From positions 29,350 to 93,349 of the forward strand of contig NZ_VORT01000011.1 of the NCBI RefSeq assembly GCF_007997155.1: 64,000 nucleotides of DNA, written 5' to 3'. The position numbers were made by a program, and so were the translations under genes. The notes below the pieces were generated by a model that saw only the letters and a list, made by a program, of their open reading frames with translations, was not told the origin of the DNA and searched no databases. This document shows positions 25,796 through 33,604 of this stretch, piece after piece (within the stretch, counting starts at the first letter, position 1; each line of letters begins with the position of its first letter). The DNA comes from Aequorivita antarctica (lineage in GTDB: Bacteria; Bacteroidota; Bacteroidia; Flavobacteriales; Flavobacteriaceae).

Positions 25796-26453
25796 TTGTG
25801 TCTTTTTTTGTGGATGTTACAATCTCAATCCCTGAAGAGGTTCCGATTCTACTAACTCCCATTTTAATATATTTTTCAGCAGTCGTAGCATCTTTTATTC
25901 CGCCGGAAGCTTTTATTTTTAAAGTGTCGCCCACTTCCTCAACCATTATCTTTACTGAGTGTTCAGTGGCACCGCCTGTCCCAAAACCTGTGGAGGTTTT
26001 TACAAAATCGGCTTCGGCGCGCTTGGCTATTTGGCAGGCCATTCTAATTTCGTCATCGGTTAAATAGCAGATTTCGAGAATTACTTTTAAGGTTCGGCTG
26101 CCAATTTCTTTTTTAACGGCAGCAATTTCTTCACCAATAGATTTGTGCAATTTTGCTTTCAACAAACCTATGTTCAAGACCATATCAATTTCATCTGCAC
26201 CGTCTTTTATGCATTGTTTTGCTTCGCAGACTTTGGCGTGGCAACTGCTTGCGCCCAAAGGAAAACCAACTACAGAAGCAACTTTTACATCGCTGTTTTT
26301 TAATTCATTTGCAGCTAAAAAAGTATAGCAGCTGTTTACACAAACTGCATAAAACTTATATTGCTTTGCTTCATTGCAAAGTTTTACAATTTCTTCAGGT
26401 GCAGCGGTGGCTTTTAATAGGGTGTGATCTATAAAGCAGTTCAGCTCCCTCAA
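25779..26453 (-). CDS. deoC: deoxyribose-phosphate aldolase
   Basis: Splits 2-deoxyribose 5-phosphate into glyceraldehyde 3-phosphate and acetaldehyde. The Schiff-base Lys152 is in ADFVKTSTGFGTGGAT, with the second Lys123 in TLKVILE and Asp90 in DEIDMVLNIG. IDHTLLK at residues 8-14 is the usual N-terminal motif. The start codon is TTG at 26453, overlapping the thioredoxin stop as TTGA, and its end overlaps deoD. Length 224. Confidence 0.95.
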   Translation of the reverse strand: MRELNCFIDHTLLKATAAPEEIVKLCNEAKQYKFYAVCVNSCYTFLAANELKNSDVKVASVVGFPLGASSCHAKVCEAKQCIKDGADEIDMVLNIGLLKAKLHKSIGEEIAAVKKEIGSRTLKVILEICYLTDDEIRMACQIAKRAEADFVKTSTGFGTGGATEHSVKIMVEEVGDTLKIKASGGIKDATTAEKYIKMGVSRIGTSSGIEIVTSTKKDTNEHTY

Positions 26454-26752
26454 TTTTTATGTTGATTTATAATATTAACCAAATCGTTTTTCTGCAAAAC
26501 CCCGCTTTGTCGCCAAAGTTGCTTTCCGTTTTTGAACAGAATCATTGTAGGCACACCACGTACTTGAAATTGCGCTGCCAACGGTTGGTTTTTATCAACG
26601 TCAATTTTTACAATTTTCACACCATCGCCCAATTCATCTTTTACTTGTTTTAGTATGGGCGCAAGCATTTTGCATGGTCCGCACCAATCGGCAAAAAAGT
26701 CTACCAGTACGGGAGTTTCGGAGTTTATTATTTCGTTGAAGTTGCTTTTCAT
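26450..26752 (-). CDS. trxA: thioredoxin
   Basis: A 100-residue thioredoxin with active site DWCGPCKM (Cys24 and Cys27), cis-Pro loop in RGVPTMILF and the usual fold. I choose ATG 26752 (MKSNFNEIINSETPVLVDFF); the longer frame to 26869 would overlap the DUF3298 gene upstream and adds non-thioredoxin residues. Its stop overlaps the deoC start as TTGA. It reduces protein disulfides in the cytosol. Confidence 0.93.
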   Translation of the reverse strand: MKSNFNEIINSETPVLVDFFADWCGPCKMLAPILKQVKDELGDGVKIVKIDVDKNQPLAAQFQVRGVPTMILFKNGKQLWRQSGVLQKNDLVNIINQHKN

Positions 26753-26763
26753 AGTAATGGATT

Positions 26764-27633
26764 TTAGCCAATTAGCGGGTTCTTTTTGTATTTTCTTAAA
26801 ACAGGCATCAACATTTCCAACGGAATTTGGATGGAATAGGTCCCCGTGTAGGACGGACAGATTACGCAATCGTCAAAATAGAATTCAACCACATCGTCGT
26901 TTACCACGAAATTATTTTTGGCGTCGAAGAAATCATCTGCTGAAATAGCCCAACAGTCGTAATACATTTCACCAGAATTAATTTTCGTTTTTAAAAGTGT
27001 ATTCAGAATATCGCGTAGCTCTTCCTCGGATCCATTGTTGAAGAAATCTTCATAGTTCATAAAAACAGCCCGTTCCAAATCAAAATTTAAACAATCAAAA
27101 GTATAGGCAGCGTGTGCTGCGCCGGTGTAATGATTTTCTTTGTAAAAAAGTACGCTGATAAGCCTGTTGTTGAGGTTGTAGATTTTATAATCTACCATTC
27201 GCTTTTCGTTTTGTTTTGGAATTCCCAAGGAGTCGCACAATCTTTTTTCTTCTAAAATTTGTTTTTCTACGCCTTTGGCATCTAAATAATACTTACTGAT
27301 GTATTCGTTGAAATTCTCAAATTGAGGCTTAATTTTTTGGTTGAGGTATGGATATTTAAAATCGAGTGTGTACCAATCTCCTTCTTTTAGAAATGATTTT
27401 GAGATTAGCAGTTTTTCCATTTCTACTTTTGAATCTTTTTTCTCAAGAAGTTCCTGACGTTTTATATTGAGGGTTTGTTGCTGTGCATCGAGATTTCTAT
27501 CGGAAACACGCAAGGAATCTAAAATTTCTTCTTGGTTACTGAGCGGAGCCGAAGTATCAATTTCCTCCTTTTTGGGATCATTCTTACAGGCGATTAGTGT
27601 AAAAAAAATTAAGAATGGCAGAAAAATTTTCAT
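26764..27633 (-). CDS. DUF3298/RsiV-like lipoprotein
   Basis: A 289-residue lipoprotein: signal MKIFLPFLIFFTLIAC with lipobox LIAC, a charged coiled-coil region (about 30-70), then a DUF4163/DUF3298-like domain with NHYTGAAHAAY (about 165) and F-N-Y-E-D-x-F. The motif G-A-A-H (usually G-G-A-H-G) and the C-terminal F-x-x-Y-x-I-x-P-Y-S-x-G-like segment (here F-D-D-C-V-I-C-P-S-Y-T-G-T-Y-S-I-Q-I-P) are seen in RsiV and PdaC-type extracytoplasmic domains. Role unknown; lysozyme binding is known for RsiV but not implied here. It lies 11 bases before trxA and may be the first gene of that operon. Confidence 0.8.
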   Translation of the reverse strand: MKIFLPFLIFFTLIACKNDPKKEEIDTSAPLSNQEEILDSLRVSDRNLDAQQQTLNIKRQELLEKKDSKVEMEKLLISKSFLKEGDWYTLDFKYPYLNQKIKPQFENFNEYISKYYLDAKGVEKQILEEKRLCDSLGIPKQNEKRMVDYKIYNLNNRLISVLFYKENHYTGAAHAAYTFDCLNFDLERAVFMNYEDFFNNGSEEELRDILNTLLKTKINSGEMYYDCWAISADDFFDAKNNFVVNDDVVEFYFDDCVICPSYTGTYSIQIPLEMLMPVLRKYKKNPLIG

Positions 27634-27706
27634 GTTCTTTGGGTTTTAAATCATAAAAATAGAGAAAGATTGATAGTGAAAAAAAGGAAAGTTTAATTAA
27701 GTTTCA

Positions 27707-28111
27707 TTAATCTTCCAATAGCATTTTCAGTTTTGCAAGCATAATCACTTCGCTTTTGTTTTTGTCCGCAAAGGAACTAGCTATGGCATTTGCAGTTCTC
27801 CATATTAGGTCTTTTCGTTCTTTGGTGAAAAGATTGGGTTGTTCTTTTTTATAATCGGCGAAGCTTTCAAAGCAATCCTTTGCGTCAAGTTGTTCATAAT
27901 CAAACCAATCAAAAACCACTTCTATTTGGTAAGCGGCATCTGTATGGAAGGGATCTTCGTAATCATCCAGATTTTTCCATTGTTCCGATACAATATTTTT
28001 CAAAATATTGTATTCTGCTTTCCGCACAACCTTGTCCGCCGCCGCAATAGCGTAAAAAAGCTCCCCCATTTTTTGATAAAATAAGAGTTCAGGTTTATTA
28101 ACGGTTCCCAT
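27707..28111 (-). CDS. TerB-like protein
   Basis: A 134-residue all-helical cytosolic protein. The N-terminal half has the TerB-like pattern L-F-Y-A-I-A-A-A-D-K-V-V-x-x-A-E-x-x-x-L (about 17-36) with the acidic residues that in TerB-type domains bind divalent metal. No signal or membrane segment. It is transcribed from an FNR-type class II promoter on the minus strand (dyad 28172-28183), which is back to back with the histidine kinase gene. Function in stress is inferred; TerB-like assignment is moderate. Confidence 0.75.
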   Translation of the reverse strand: MGTVNKPELLFYQKMGELFYAIAAADKVVRKAEYNILKNIVSEQWKNLDDYEDPFHTDAAYQIEVVFDWFDYEQLDAKDCFESFADYKKEQPNLFTKERKDLIWRTANAIASSFADKNKSEVIMLAKLKMLLED

Positions 28112-28140
28112 AATGCTATAATTTTACGTTTCTTAAGGTG

Positions 28141-28183
28141 TAAAACTAACTCGTTTTCCGGCGAATTTTTATGATATAAATCA
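28141..28183 (-). promoter_or_regulatory. TGAT-N4-ATCA dyad and -7 element for TerB-like gene
   Basis: The dyad TGATATAAATCA lies at 28172-28183. On the minus strand TAGTTTTA (one mismatch to TAnnTTTG) runs from 28148 to 28141, starting 29.5 bases from the dyad centre, with a predicted transcript start near 28136 and a 25-base leader. On the plus strand the nearest -7 element (28210) is 3 bases too far. Confidence 0.6.
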
Positions 28184-28209
28184 GTTCTGAAAAAACTGTT
28201 TAAAATTCT

Positions 28210-28217
28210 TACTTTTG
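28210..28217 (+). promoter_or_regulatory. TAnnTTTG element at histidine kinase start
   Basis: A perfect TACTTTTG lies at 28210-28217. If transcription starts 12 bases after its first base, as inferred for the other promoters here, the first base of the mRNA would be the A of ATG 28222, i.e. a leaderless transcript. Confidence 0.4.
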
Positions 28218-28221
28218 GGGG

Positions 28222-29457
28222 ATGAAGGTTTTTAAGGAAGAAAAAGATAATATTTTCAAAATACTTTCCGAAGCAATTTCGGAAGGCATTATCATTGTTA
28301 ATGAAAATCAGGAAATTGTAACCTCAAATGATGCTGCTGATAAAATGTTCGGATATAAACCAGAAGAACTTTTGGGACAAAACCTGAGTATATTAATTCC
28401 GAGAGAATATAAAAGCAACCATCACCACCAAGTTGACGAATTTTTGGAAAAAAGTGACCCGCGTCAAATGGGCCATGGGCGTGATCTTTATGGCCAGCGC
28501 AAGGACGACAGCGTATTTCCGGTAGAGGCAGGGCTAAACCCTTTTGAGGTTTATGGGAGCAAATATGTGATGGCTTTGGTTACGGATATTTCAGTAAGGA
28601 AGAATCAGGAACTGGAAATAATTGACCTCAATTTATCCTTGGAACAAAAAATTGAAACACGCACCAAAGAACTAAAGCAAACCATCAAAGAACTAAAAGA
28701 TGAAGTTGCAAAACGAAAGAAAGCGGAGCATAAAATAATGGAATCACTGCGTAAGGAACGTGAACTCAATGAATTGAAAACAAAATTTCTATCGCTGGTC
28801 TCGCATGAGTTTAAAACACCTTTGAGCGGCATTCTCACTTCGGCTACACTTGCGGGGAAATATACCGAGACGGACCAACAAGACAAACGCGAGAAGCATC
28901 TGAAAACCATACAGAACAAAGTAAAATACCTGAATAATATCCTGAATGATTTTCTTTCAATTGAACGTATGGAATCCGGTAAAACCAACTATAAGTTTGA
29001 CACATTTCCGCTGAGCAAAGTCGTGAATGAGGTTATTTATAACGCAAACATGCTTTTGAAAGACGGCCAGCGCATAAATTATCCACAGAATATAGACGAC
29101 ATTTTCTTAAATTTTGATGAGAAAATCCTTGAGTTATCCCTTACCAATCTTATAAACAACGCTGTAAAATATTCGCCAGGGCATACTATTATTGATGTAG
29201 TTGTAATACCAAAAAGTGATTCCTTAAGTATAAAAATTATAGATGAAGGAATGGGTATTCCACAAAAGGAACAGAAATATATTTTCAACAGATATTTTCG
29301 AGCTGAAAATGCACTGCTGGATCAAGGTACGGGCATTGGTCTCAATATAGTGAAAAGCCATTTGGAAAGTCTTGGCGGTACAATTACCTTTGAAAGTGAA
29401 GAAGGCAAGGGCAGCACATTTACAATTTCTTTCCCAACAAAAAACAAAATAAATTAA
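28222..29457 (+). CDS. PAS-domain histidine kinase (FixL-like)
   Basis: A 411-residue soluble sensor kinase without membrane segments. A single PAS domain spans about 10-130, a coiled coil about 135-185, HisKA has the phosphorylated His195 in SLVSHEFKTPLSG, and HATPase has N-box LTNLINNAVKY, G1 DEGMGIP and G2 GTGIGLNIVK. From memory, the PAS stretch from Tyr63 aligns without gaps to FixL; it keeps His67, equivalent to the proximal haem ligand His200 of Bradyrhizobium FixL, and Arg87, equivalent to Arg220. Many non-haem PAS domains look similar, so haem and oxygen sensing are plausible, not shown. The partner regulator gene follows after one base. Confidence 0.92.
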   Translation: MKVFKEEKDNIFKILSEAISEGIIIVNENQEIVTSNDAADKMFGYKPEELLGQNLSILIPREYKSNHHHQVDEFLEKSDPRQMGHGRDLYGQRKDDSVFPVEAGLNPFEVYGSKYVMALVTDISVRKNQELEIIDLNLSLEQKIETRTKELKQTIKELKDEVAKRKKAEHKIMESLRKERELNELKTKFLSLVSHEFKTPLSGILTSATLAGKYTETDQQDKREKHLKTIQNKVKYLNNILNDFLSIERMESGKTNYKFDTFPLSKVVNEVIYNANMLLKDGQRINYPQNIDDIFLNFDEKILELSLTNLINNAVKYSPGHTIIDVVVIPKSDSLSIKIIDEGMGIPQKEQKYIFNRYFRAENALLDQGTGIGLNIVKSHLESLGGTITFESEEGKGSTFTISFPTKNKIN

Positions 29458-29458
29458 G

Positions 29459-30511
29459 ATGAAAACAATACTCCTTATTGAAGACGATACCGCACTAAGA
29501 GAGAATACTGCTGAACTGTTGGAACTTTCAGGTTATACCGTTTATACGGCTCCAAACGGTAGAATTGGCATCGAAAAAGCAAAAAGTGAAAAGCCGAACA
29601 TCATTATTTGTGATATAATGATGCCCGAGATTGATGGCTACGGCGTGCTTGAAAACTTGGCTTCTGAAGAAAAAACGAAACATATTCCTTTTATTTTCCT
29701 TTCCGCAAAAACGGAACACAAAGAAATACGTAAAGGCATGGATATGGGCGCAGATGATTATCTTACCAAACCTTTTGAAGAGCACGAACTGCTGAGTGCT
29801 GTGGAAAGCCGCTTGGCAAAAGCAAGCATTTTGGCAATGCGCGAAAACAATAAAGAGGAGGGGAGTGTTGGAGATGACGAAAACCCCCAAAACCTCAACC
29901 AATTGAAAAATTTTTTTTGTGATGAAGGCGAATTAGCCAATTATAAAAAGGGAGAAACCATTTACCGAAAAGGAGACCACTCCAACAACATGTTTTTAAT
30001 TTTGAAAGGTGTAGTGAAAACACACACTATGGACGCGAACGCCAAAGAACTCATTACAGGTCTTTACAAAGCCGATGACTTTTTGGGCTTCACTTCTTTT
30101 GACGATAACATTCCTTATAATGAAACCGCCACAACCGTAGAAGAAACAGAAGTGGTGGGCATTTCAAAAAAGTACGTGAAAGATATTTTGAAAAAAAGCC
30201 AAGATGTTTCTTTGGAGTTGATGAATCTTTTAACCGATAATCTTTCCGAAATAAAACAGCAATTGGTTAGAATGGCCTACAGTTCTGTTCGGAAAAAGAC
30301 GGCCAGTACCATTCTTCAGTTTGTGGAGATTATGGACAAAAAACCTGAGGCGCCTCTTCGAATTTCGCGGAATGATCTTGCTACAACCGCTGGAATTGCT
30401 ACCGAAAGCCTTATACGAACCCTTTCAGATTTCAAGAAAGATGGCATTATCGAAATAGAGGGCCGCGACATACGCATTATAGATTTGGAAAGCCTACGAA
30501 ATATAGACTGA
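29459..30511 (+). CDS. response regulator: receiver fused to Crp/Fnr domain
   Basis: A 350-residue regulator. The N-terminal receiver (1-120) has Glu8, Asp9, phospho-acceptor Asp52 in IIICDIMMPEIDG and Lys in YLTKPF. A short acidic linker leads to a cyclic-nucleotide-binding-like domain (about 150-265) and a Crp-type winged helix (about 275-345). The recognition region SRNDLATTAGIATESLIRTL aligns without gaps to FNR: Glu209 and Arg213 equivalents are kept, Ser212 becomes Ile. No FNR-type Fe-S cysteines are visible, so the signal should come from the kinase encoded one base upstream. It is the best candidate to bind the TGAY-N4-RTCA dyads; one lies 26 bases after its stop, before a USP gene. 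Confidence 0.94.
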   Translation: MKTILLIEDDTALRENTAELLELSGYTVYTAPNGRIGIEKAKSEKPNIIICDIMMPEIDGYGVLENLASEEKTKHIPFIFLSAKTEHKEIRKGMDMGADDYLTKPFEEHELLSAVESRLAKASILAMRENNKEEGSVGDDENPQNLNQLKNFFCDEGELANYKKGETIYRKGDHSNNMFLILKGVVKTHTMDANAKELITGLYKADDFLGFTSFDDNIPYNETATTVEETEVVGISKKYVKDILKKSQDVSLELMNLLTDNLSEIKQQLVRMAYSSVRKKTASTILQFVEIMDKKPEAPLRISRNDLATTAGIATESLIRTLSDFKKDGIIEIEGRDIRIIDLESLRNID

Positions 30512-30536
30512 TATCCATATTTTTTTTTCTTAAAGC

Positions 30537-30579
30537 TGATTTTTATCATTTTCTATCCCGACATATACAGATAATTTTG
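30537..30579 (+). promoter_or_regulatory. TGAT-N4-ATCA dyad and TAnnTTTG promoter for USP
   Basis: The dyad TGATTTTTATCA lies at 30537-30548. A perfect -7 element TAATTTTG lies at 30572-30579, starting 29.5 bases from the centre; predicted start of transcription near 30584, 15 bases before ATG 30599. Confidence 0.75.
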
Positions 30580-30598
30580 CGGGTAAGATTATGATGCT

Positions 30599-31438
30599 AT
30601 GAAGAATATATTGATTCCAACGGATTTTTCTGAAGATTCACAAAATGCCATTAGGTATGCGTTGGATTATTTTTCCGATGTGGCCGTGAATTTTTATTTC
30701 CTTCATGTGTCCCATCAAAATCCTAATTTTAAAGAAGTAGTGCATGAAAATTTTTCAGAATTCAGTGCCAAAATGCAGACAATTCAAGGTGCACCTCATT
30801 TATTAAAGGAAGAAATAAAGTCTTGCCAACTTCTCTCTAAAAACAAAACGTATAGGTTTTTTGCCCTCCAAGAAGAACTAAATCTGGTGGAAGCCATCAG
30901 AAAACATGTAGTTGAAAAGGAAATTGATTATATTATAATGGGTACCAAAGGAACTTCCAAAATAAACAGAAGTGATATGGGAAGCAATACTTGTGATGTA
31001 ATTACAAAGGTGAAATGTCCCGTACTGGTAATTCCCGAAAATGTGAAGTTTAATGGAATTAAAAATATAGCTTTTTTAACAGATTATAACTGTATCTATC
31101 GCAACAAAGTAATCAGTACCCTTTCAGAAACACTGGACCTCCATCAATCGGCACTTCGTGTGCTTCATGTAAAATCTCTAAATACGGATATTACCTCATC
31201 ACAAACAGACAACAAGGGGTTTTTGCATTACTTTTTTAAAGAAAAAAAACACAGTTTCCATTTTGTTGAAAGCAAAGATTTGGAAATAGGTATTCAAGAT
31301 TTTGTAGAAACTTGGGAAATAGGCCTAGTTTCTATCGTTGCCAAAAACTTGAATTTTATTCAAAGGTTGCTTTTGCGTCCTGCAGTAAAAACCGTTAGCG
31401 ACACAACCAATGTGCCTTTTTTAGTGCTTCATGAGTAG
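30599..31438 (+). CDS. universal stress protein, tandem-domain
   Basis: A 279-residue protein beginning NILIPTDFSEDSQNA. The first domain carries the ATP signature G-2x-G-9x-GS in IIMGTKGTSKINRSDMGSN; the second (from about 150) is degenerate but keeps the C-terminal V-S-D-T-T-N-V-P-F-L-V-L. It has its own FNR-type promoter and directly follows the kinase/receiver-Crp pair, so it is a likely direct target. Confidence 0.93.
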   Translation: MKNILIPTDFSEDSQNAIRYALDYFSDVAVNFYFLHVSHQNPNFKEVVHENFSEFSAKMQTIQGAPHLLKEEIKSCQLLSKNKTYRFFALQEELNLVEAIRKHVVEKEIDYIIMGTKGTSKINRSDMGSNTCDVITKVKCPVLVIPENVKFNGIKNIAFLTDYNCIYRNKVISTLSETLDLHQSALRVLHVKSLNTDITSSQTDNKGFLHYFFKEKKHSFHFVESKDLEIGIQDFVETWEIGLVSIVAKNLNFIQRLLLRPAVKTVSDTTNVPFLVLHE

Positions 31439-31484
31439 TTTTCAGTGTATTTGGGCCTAAATAAGTTGGCTGAATTAACAAAAC

Positions 31485-31721
31485 TCAAAATATAAACCAC
31501 TCTTCTCTTCCAATAGGATAGTCATCATAAAAATCCTCAAAAGTCTTAGTTGTATTATAATTATTTTTTAAAATCTTGAAGACTGAAAATATCAATGCAG
31601 CTTGTCCAAAAATAGTTAGGTAGAATACCCAACTGATAAGAAAGACCATAATGGCAAAAATAGCCAATGTAACCAATACAAAAGCGGTTATTACAAGCTA
31701 GGTAATAGCAGAGAGGGTCAT
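31485..31721 (-). pseudogene. small membrane protein gene with in-frame stop after codon 7
   Basis: From ATG 31721 the minus strand reads MTLSAIT, then TAG at 31700-31698, then continues in the same frame as LVITAFVLVTLAIFAIMVF and on to residue 63 of a two-helix membrane protein ending YPIGREEWFIF (stop 31485). Either a CAG-to-TAG type change has broken the gene or translation starts at TTG 31676, inside the first helix. The C-terminal segment F-E-D-F-Y-D-D-Y-P-I-G-R-E-E looks conserved rather than random. It lies opposite in direction to the USP genes around it. Confidence 0.5.
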
Positions 31722-31796
31722 AACTTATTTAGCTTCAATTTACAAAGTAAGGAGAGTCTTTGTTCTTAAGGATTCCTTAAAAATCAGACTGTTGAT

Positions 31797-31839
31797 TGAT
31801 ATTTGTCATAGTTTATCTGTGTAGCAATAGTTATATTTA
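31797..31839 (+). promoter_or_regulatory. TGAT-N4-GTCA dyad and -7 element for USP trio
   Basis: The dyad TGATATTTGTCA lies at 31797-31808, identical in its 12 bases to that at 16141. TATATTTA (one mismatch) lies at 31832-31839, starting 29.5 bases from the centre; predicted start near 31844, 22 bases before ATG 31866. Confidence 0.7.
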
Positions 31840-31865
31840 CGTAGTTAAATTTTAAACAGATTGCC

Positions 31866-32711
31866 ATGCGAAAAATATTAATCCCTACCGATTTTTCGGA
31901 AAACTCAATGAACGCTATTAAATACGCCACGGAGCTTTTCAAATATAATCGTGCTGAAATTTATCTTCTCCACGCTTTTGCAGATGAGGTCTATGATGCA
32001 AAATCTCGACTGGCAAACGAAATTTTTGATGATCTTCAGAAAAAAACACTAGCCAAAACAAAAGCGGCTCTGGAAAATTTTCGTGAAAAAATTGTTGACT
32101 TTTCGCCAAATCCAAAACATAACATACATACCATTGCAGAATTTGGACTGTTGGTAGATTCAGTAAACGATTGGGTGGAAAAGGAAAACATTGATGTCGT
32201 GGTTATGGGTACTAAAGGCGAAACTGCTGATAAAAAAATAACTTTCGGGACCAACACGCTTCAGGTAATCAAATATGTTAAATGCCCAGTACTTGCTATT
32301 CCTGTAGTTTTTGGAGATGTACATCCAAAGAATATATTGTTTCCAACGGATTATCAATTGCCATACAAACGCCGAGAATTGAAACTAGTAAGTAGTATTG
32401 CAAAATGCTTTGTTTCAAAGGTAGATTTTCTATATGTCTCTAAATTTTCATCACTTTCATTGCGGCAGCAAGACAATAAAAACTTTTTGGAAGCTTCTTT
32501 CTGTGATAATCAAATTAGTTTTAAACAGGAAAATGGTACTGATGTTACCAAGGCAATCAATACTTTTGTTATAGAAAATCCAATAGATATGCTGATTATG
32601 GTGAATACTCGCCATTCTTATTTGGAAAATATATTGTATCAATCAACTATTGAAAAAATAGGACTGCATATAGATATTCCCTTTTTAGTGCTTCAAAATT
32701 TAGCTCGTTAA
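31866..32711 (+). CDS. universal stress protein, tandem-domain
   Basis: A 281-residue protein starting RKILIPTDFSENSMNA. The first domain has the ATP signature in VVMGTKGETADKKITFGTN; the second is degenerate. It is first of three consecutive USP genes with 19- and 25-base gaps, so the trio (plus the ATP-cone nuclease and MBL genes behind, 5- and 2-base gaps) probably forms one operon from the FNR-type promoter at 31797. Confidence 0.93.
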   Translation: MRKILIPTDFSENSMNAIKYATELFKYNRAEIYLLHAFADEVYDAKSRLANEIFDDLQKKTLAKTKAALENFREKIVDFSPNPKHNIHTIAEFGLLVDSVNDWVEKENIDVVVMGTKGETADKKITFGTNTLQVIKYVKCPVLAIPVVFGDVHPKNILFPTDYQLPYKRRELKLVSSIAKCFVSKVDFLYVSKFSSLSLRQQDNKNFLEASFCDNQISFKQENGTDVTKAINTFVIENPIDMLIMVNTRHSYLENILYQSTIEKIGLHIDIPFLVLQNLAR

Positions 32712-32730
32712 ATATTTAAAATTATTGAAA

Positions 32731-33579
32731 ATGAAAAAAATCCTTGTTCCCACCGATTTCTCGAAAAATGCTTATGCAGCTTTATTTTATGTTACAAAAC
32801 TTTTTAGTGATGAAGCCTTGCAAATAACCATTCTCCATTCTTTTGGTGAAGAAGTAAATAAACTTACAAGCCGTGTAGACATTGGCCGTTCCGAAAACAT
32901 AATTGAAAAACTATACAGACAATCTGAGGAAGACGGTATACGGTTGGTACATAAAATTAAATTAGATTCTTCCAAAGTAGCACACAACTTCGAAGTCATT
33001 TCCACGCCCGCCACCTTGTCAAAAACCATCAACAAATTAGTTTCAACCGAAGGAATAGATATAGTAGTGATGGGCAGCAAGGGTCGCACAGGAGCTGAAG
33101 AAGTTCTAGTTGGAAGCACTACTGTTAAAATTACCCAAACTCTGGAAGGCTGTCCGCTCCTTATAGTACCTCGCGAAGTAGATTTCGTAATTCCTACAAA
33201 TATTGCTTTTGCCTCAGATTATAATGATTTTTACCAGCTTTCAAAGTTGCGACCAATTATTCGTTTGGTACGCCAGTATAATTCAACCATTCATTTGGTT
33301 CACGTAGGTGCCGAAGGAGAACTGAACTATAAACAACAGCAAAATTTGGAACAATATAGAAATGACCTTTCGGAATATGATACCGAGTTTCATTTCATTC
33401 CTAAAATGGCGAACATTTCAAAATCACTTCATGACTTTATAGATACAAAAAGAATGGATCTTTTGGCATTAGTTTACCACAAACATGCATTTTTAAAGAA
33501 ACTCTTTCGAGAACCGGTTGTGAGCAGGGTAGGTAAACACGCCCACGTTCCAACATTGGTTATTCCAATAAAAAATTAG
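32731..33579 (+). CDS. universal stress protein, tandem-domain
   Basis: A 282-residue protein from ATG 32731 (KKILVPTDFSKNAYAA); a TTG two codons upstream is an alternative. First-domain ATP signature in VVMGSKGRTGAEEVLVGST is intact. The second domain ends KHAHVPTLVIPIKN. Second of three adjacent USP genes; the paralogues differ strongly in the middle region, so the cluster is not a recent duplication. Confidence 0.92.
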   Translation: MKKILVPTDFSKNAYAALFYVTKLFSDEALQITILHSFGEEVNKLTSRVDIGRSENIIEKLYRQSEEDGIRLVHKIKLDSSKVAHNFEVISTPATLSKTINKLVSTEGIDIVVMGSKGRTGAEEVLVGSTTVKITQTLEGCPLLIVPREVDFVIPTNIAFASDYNDFYQLSKLRPIIRLVRQYNSTIHLVHVGAEGELNYKQQQNLEQYRNDLSEYDTEFHFIPKMANISKSLHDFIDTKRMDLLALVYHKHAFLKKLFREPVVSRVGKHAHVPTLVIPIKN

Positions 33580-33604
33580 AAACAATAATTTTAAAAAATA
33601 TAAG

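Noticed and set aside
25588..26067. Long plus-strand ORF (159 codons) opposite deoD and deoC
   Set aside because: It is antisense to two fully conserved enzymes, has no recognisable domain and mixes hydrophobic runs typical of shadow frames.
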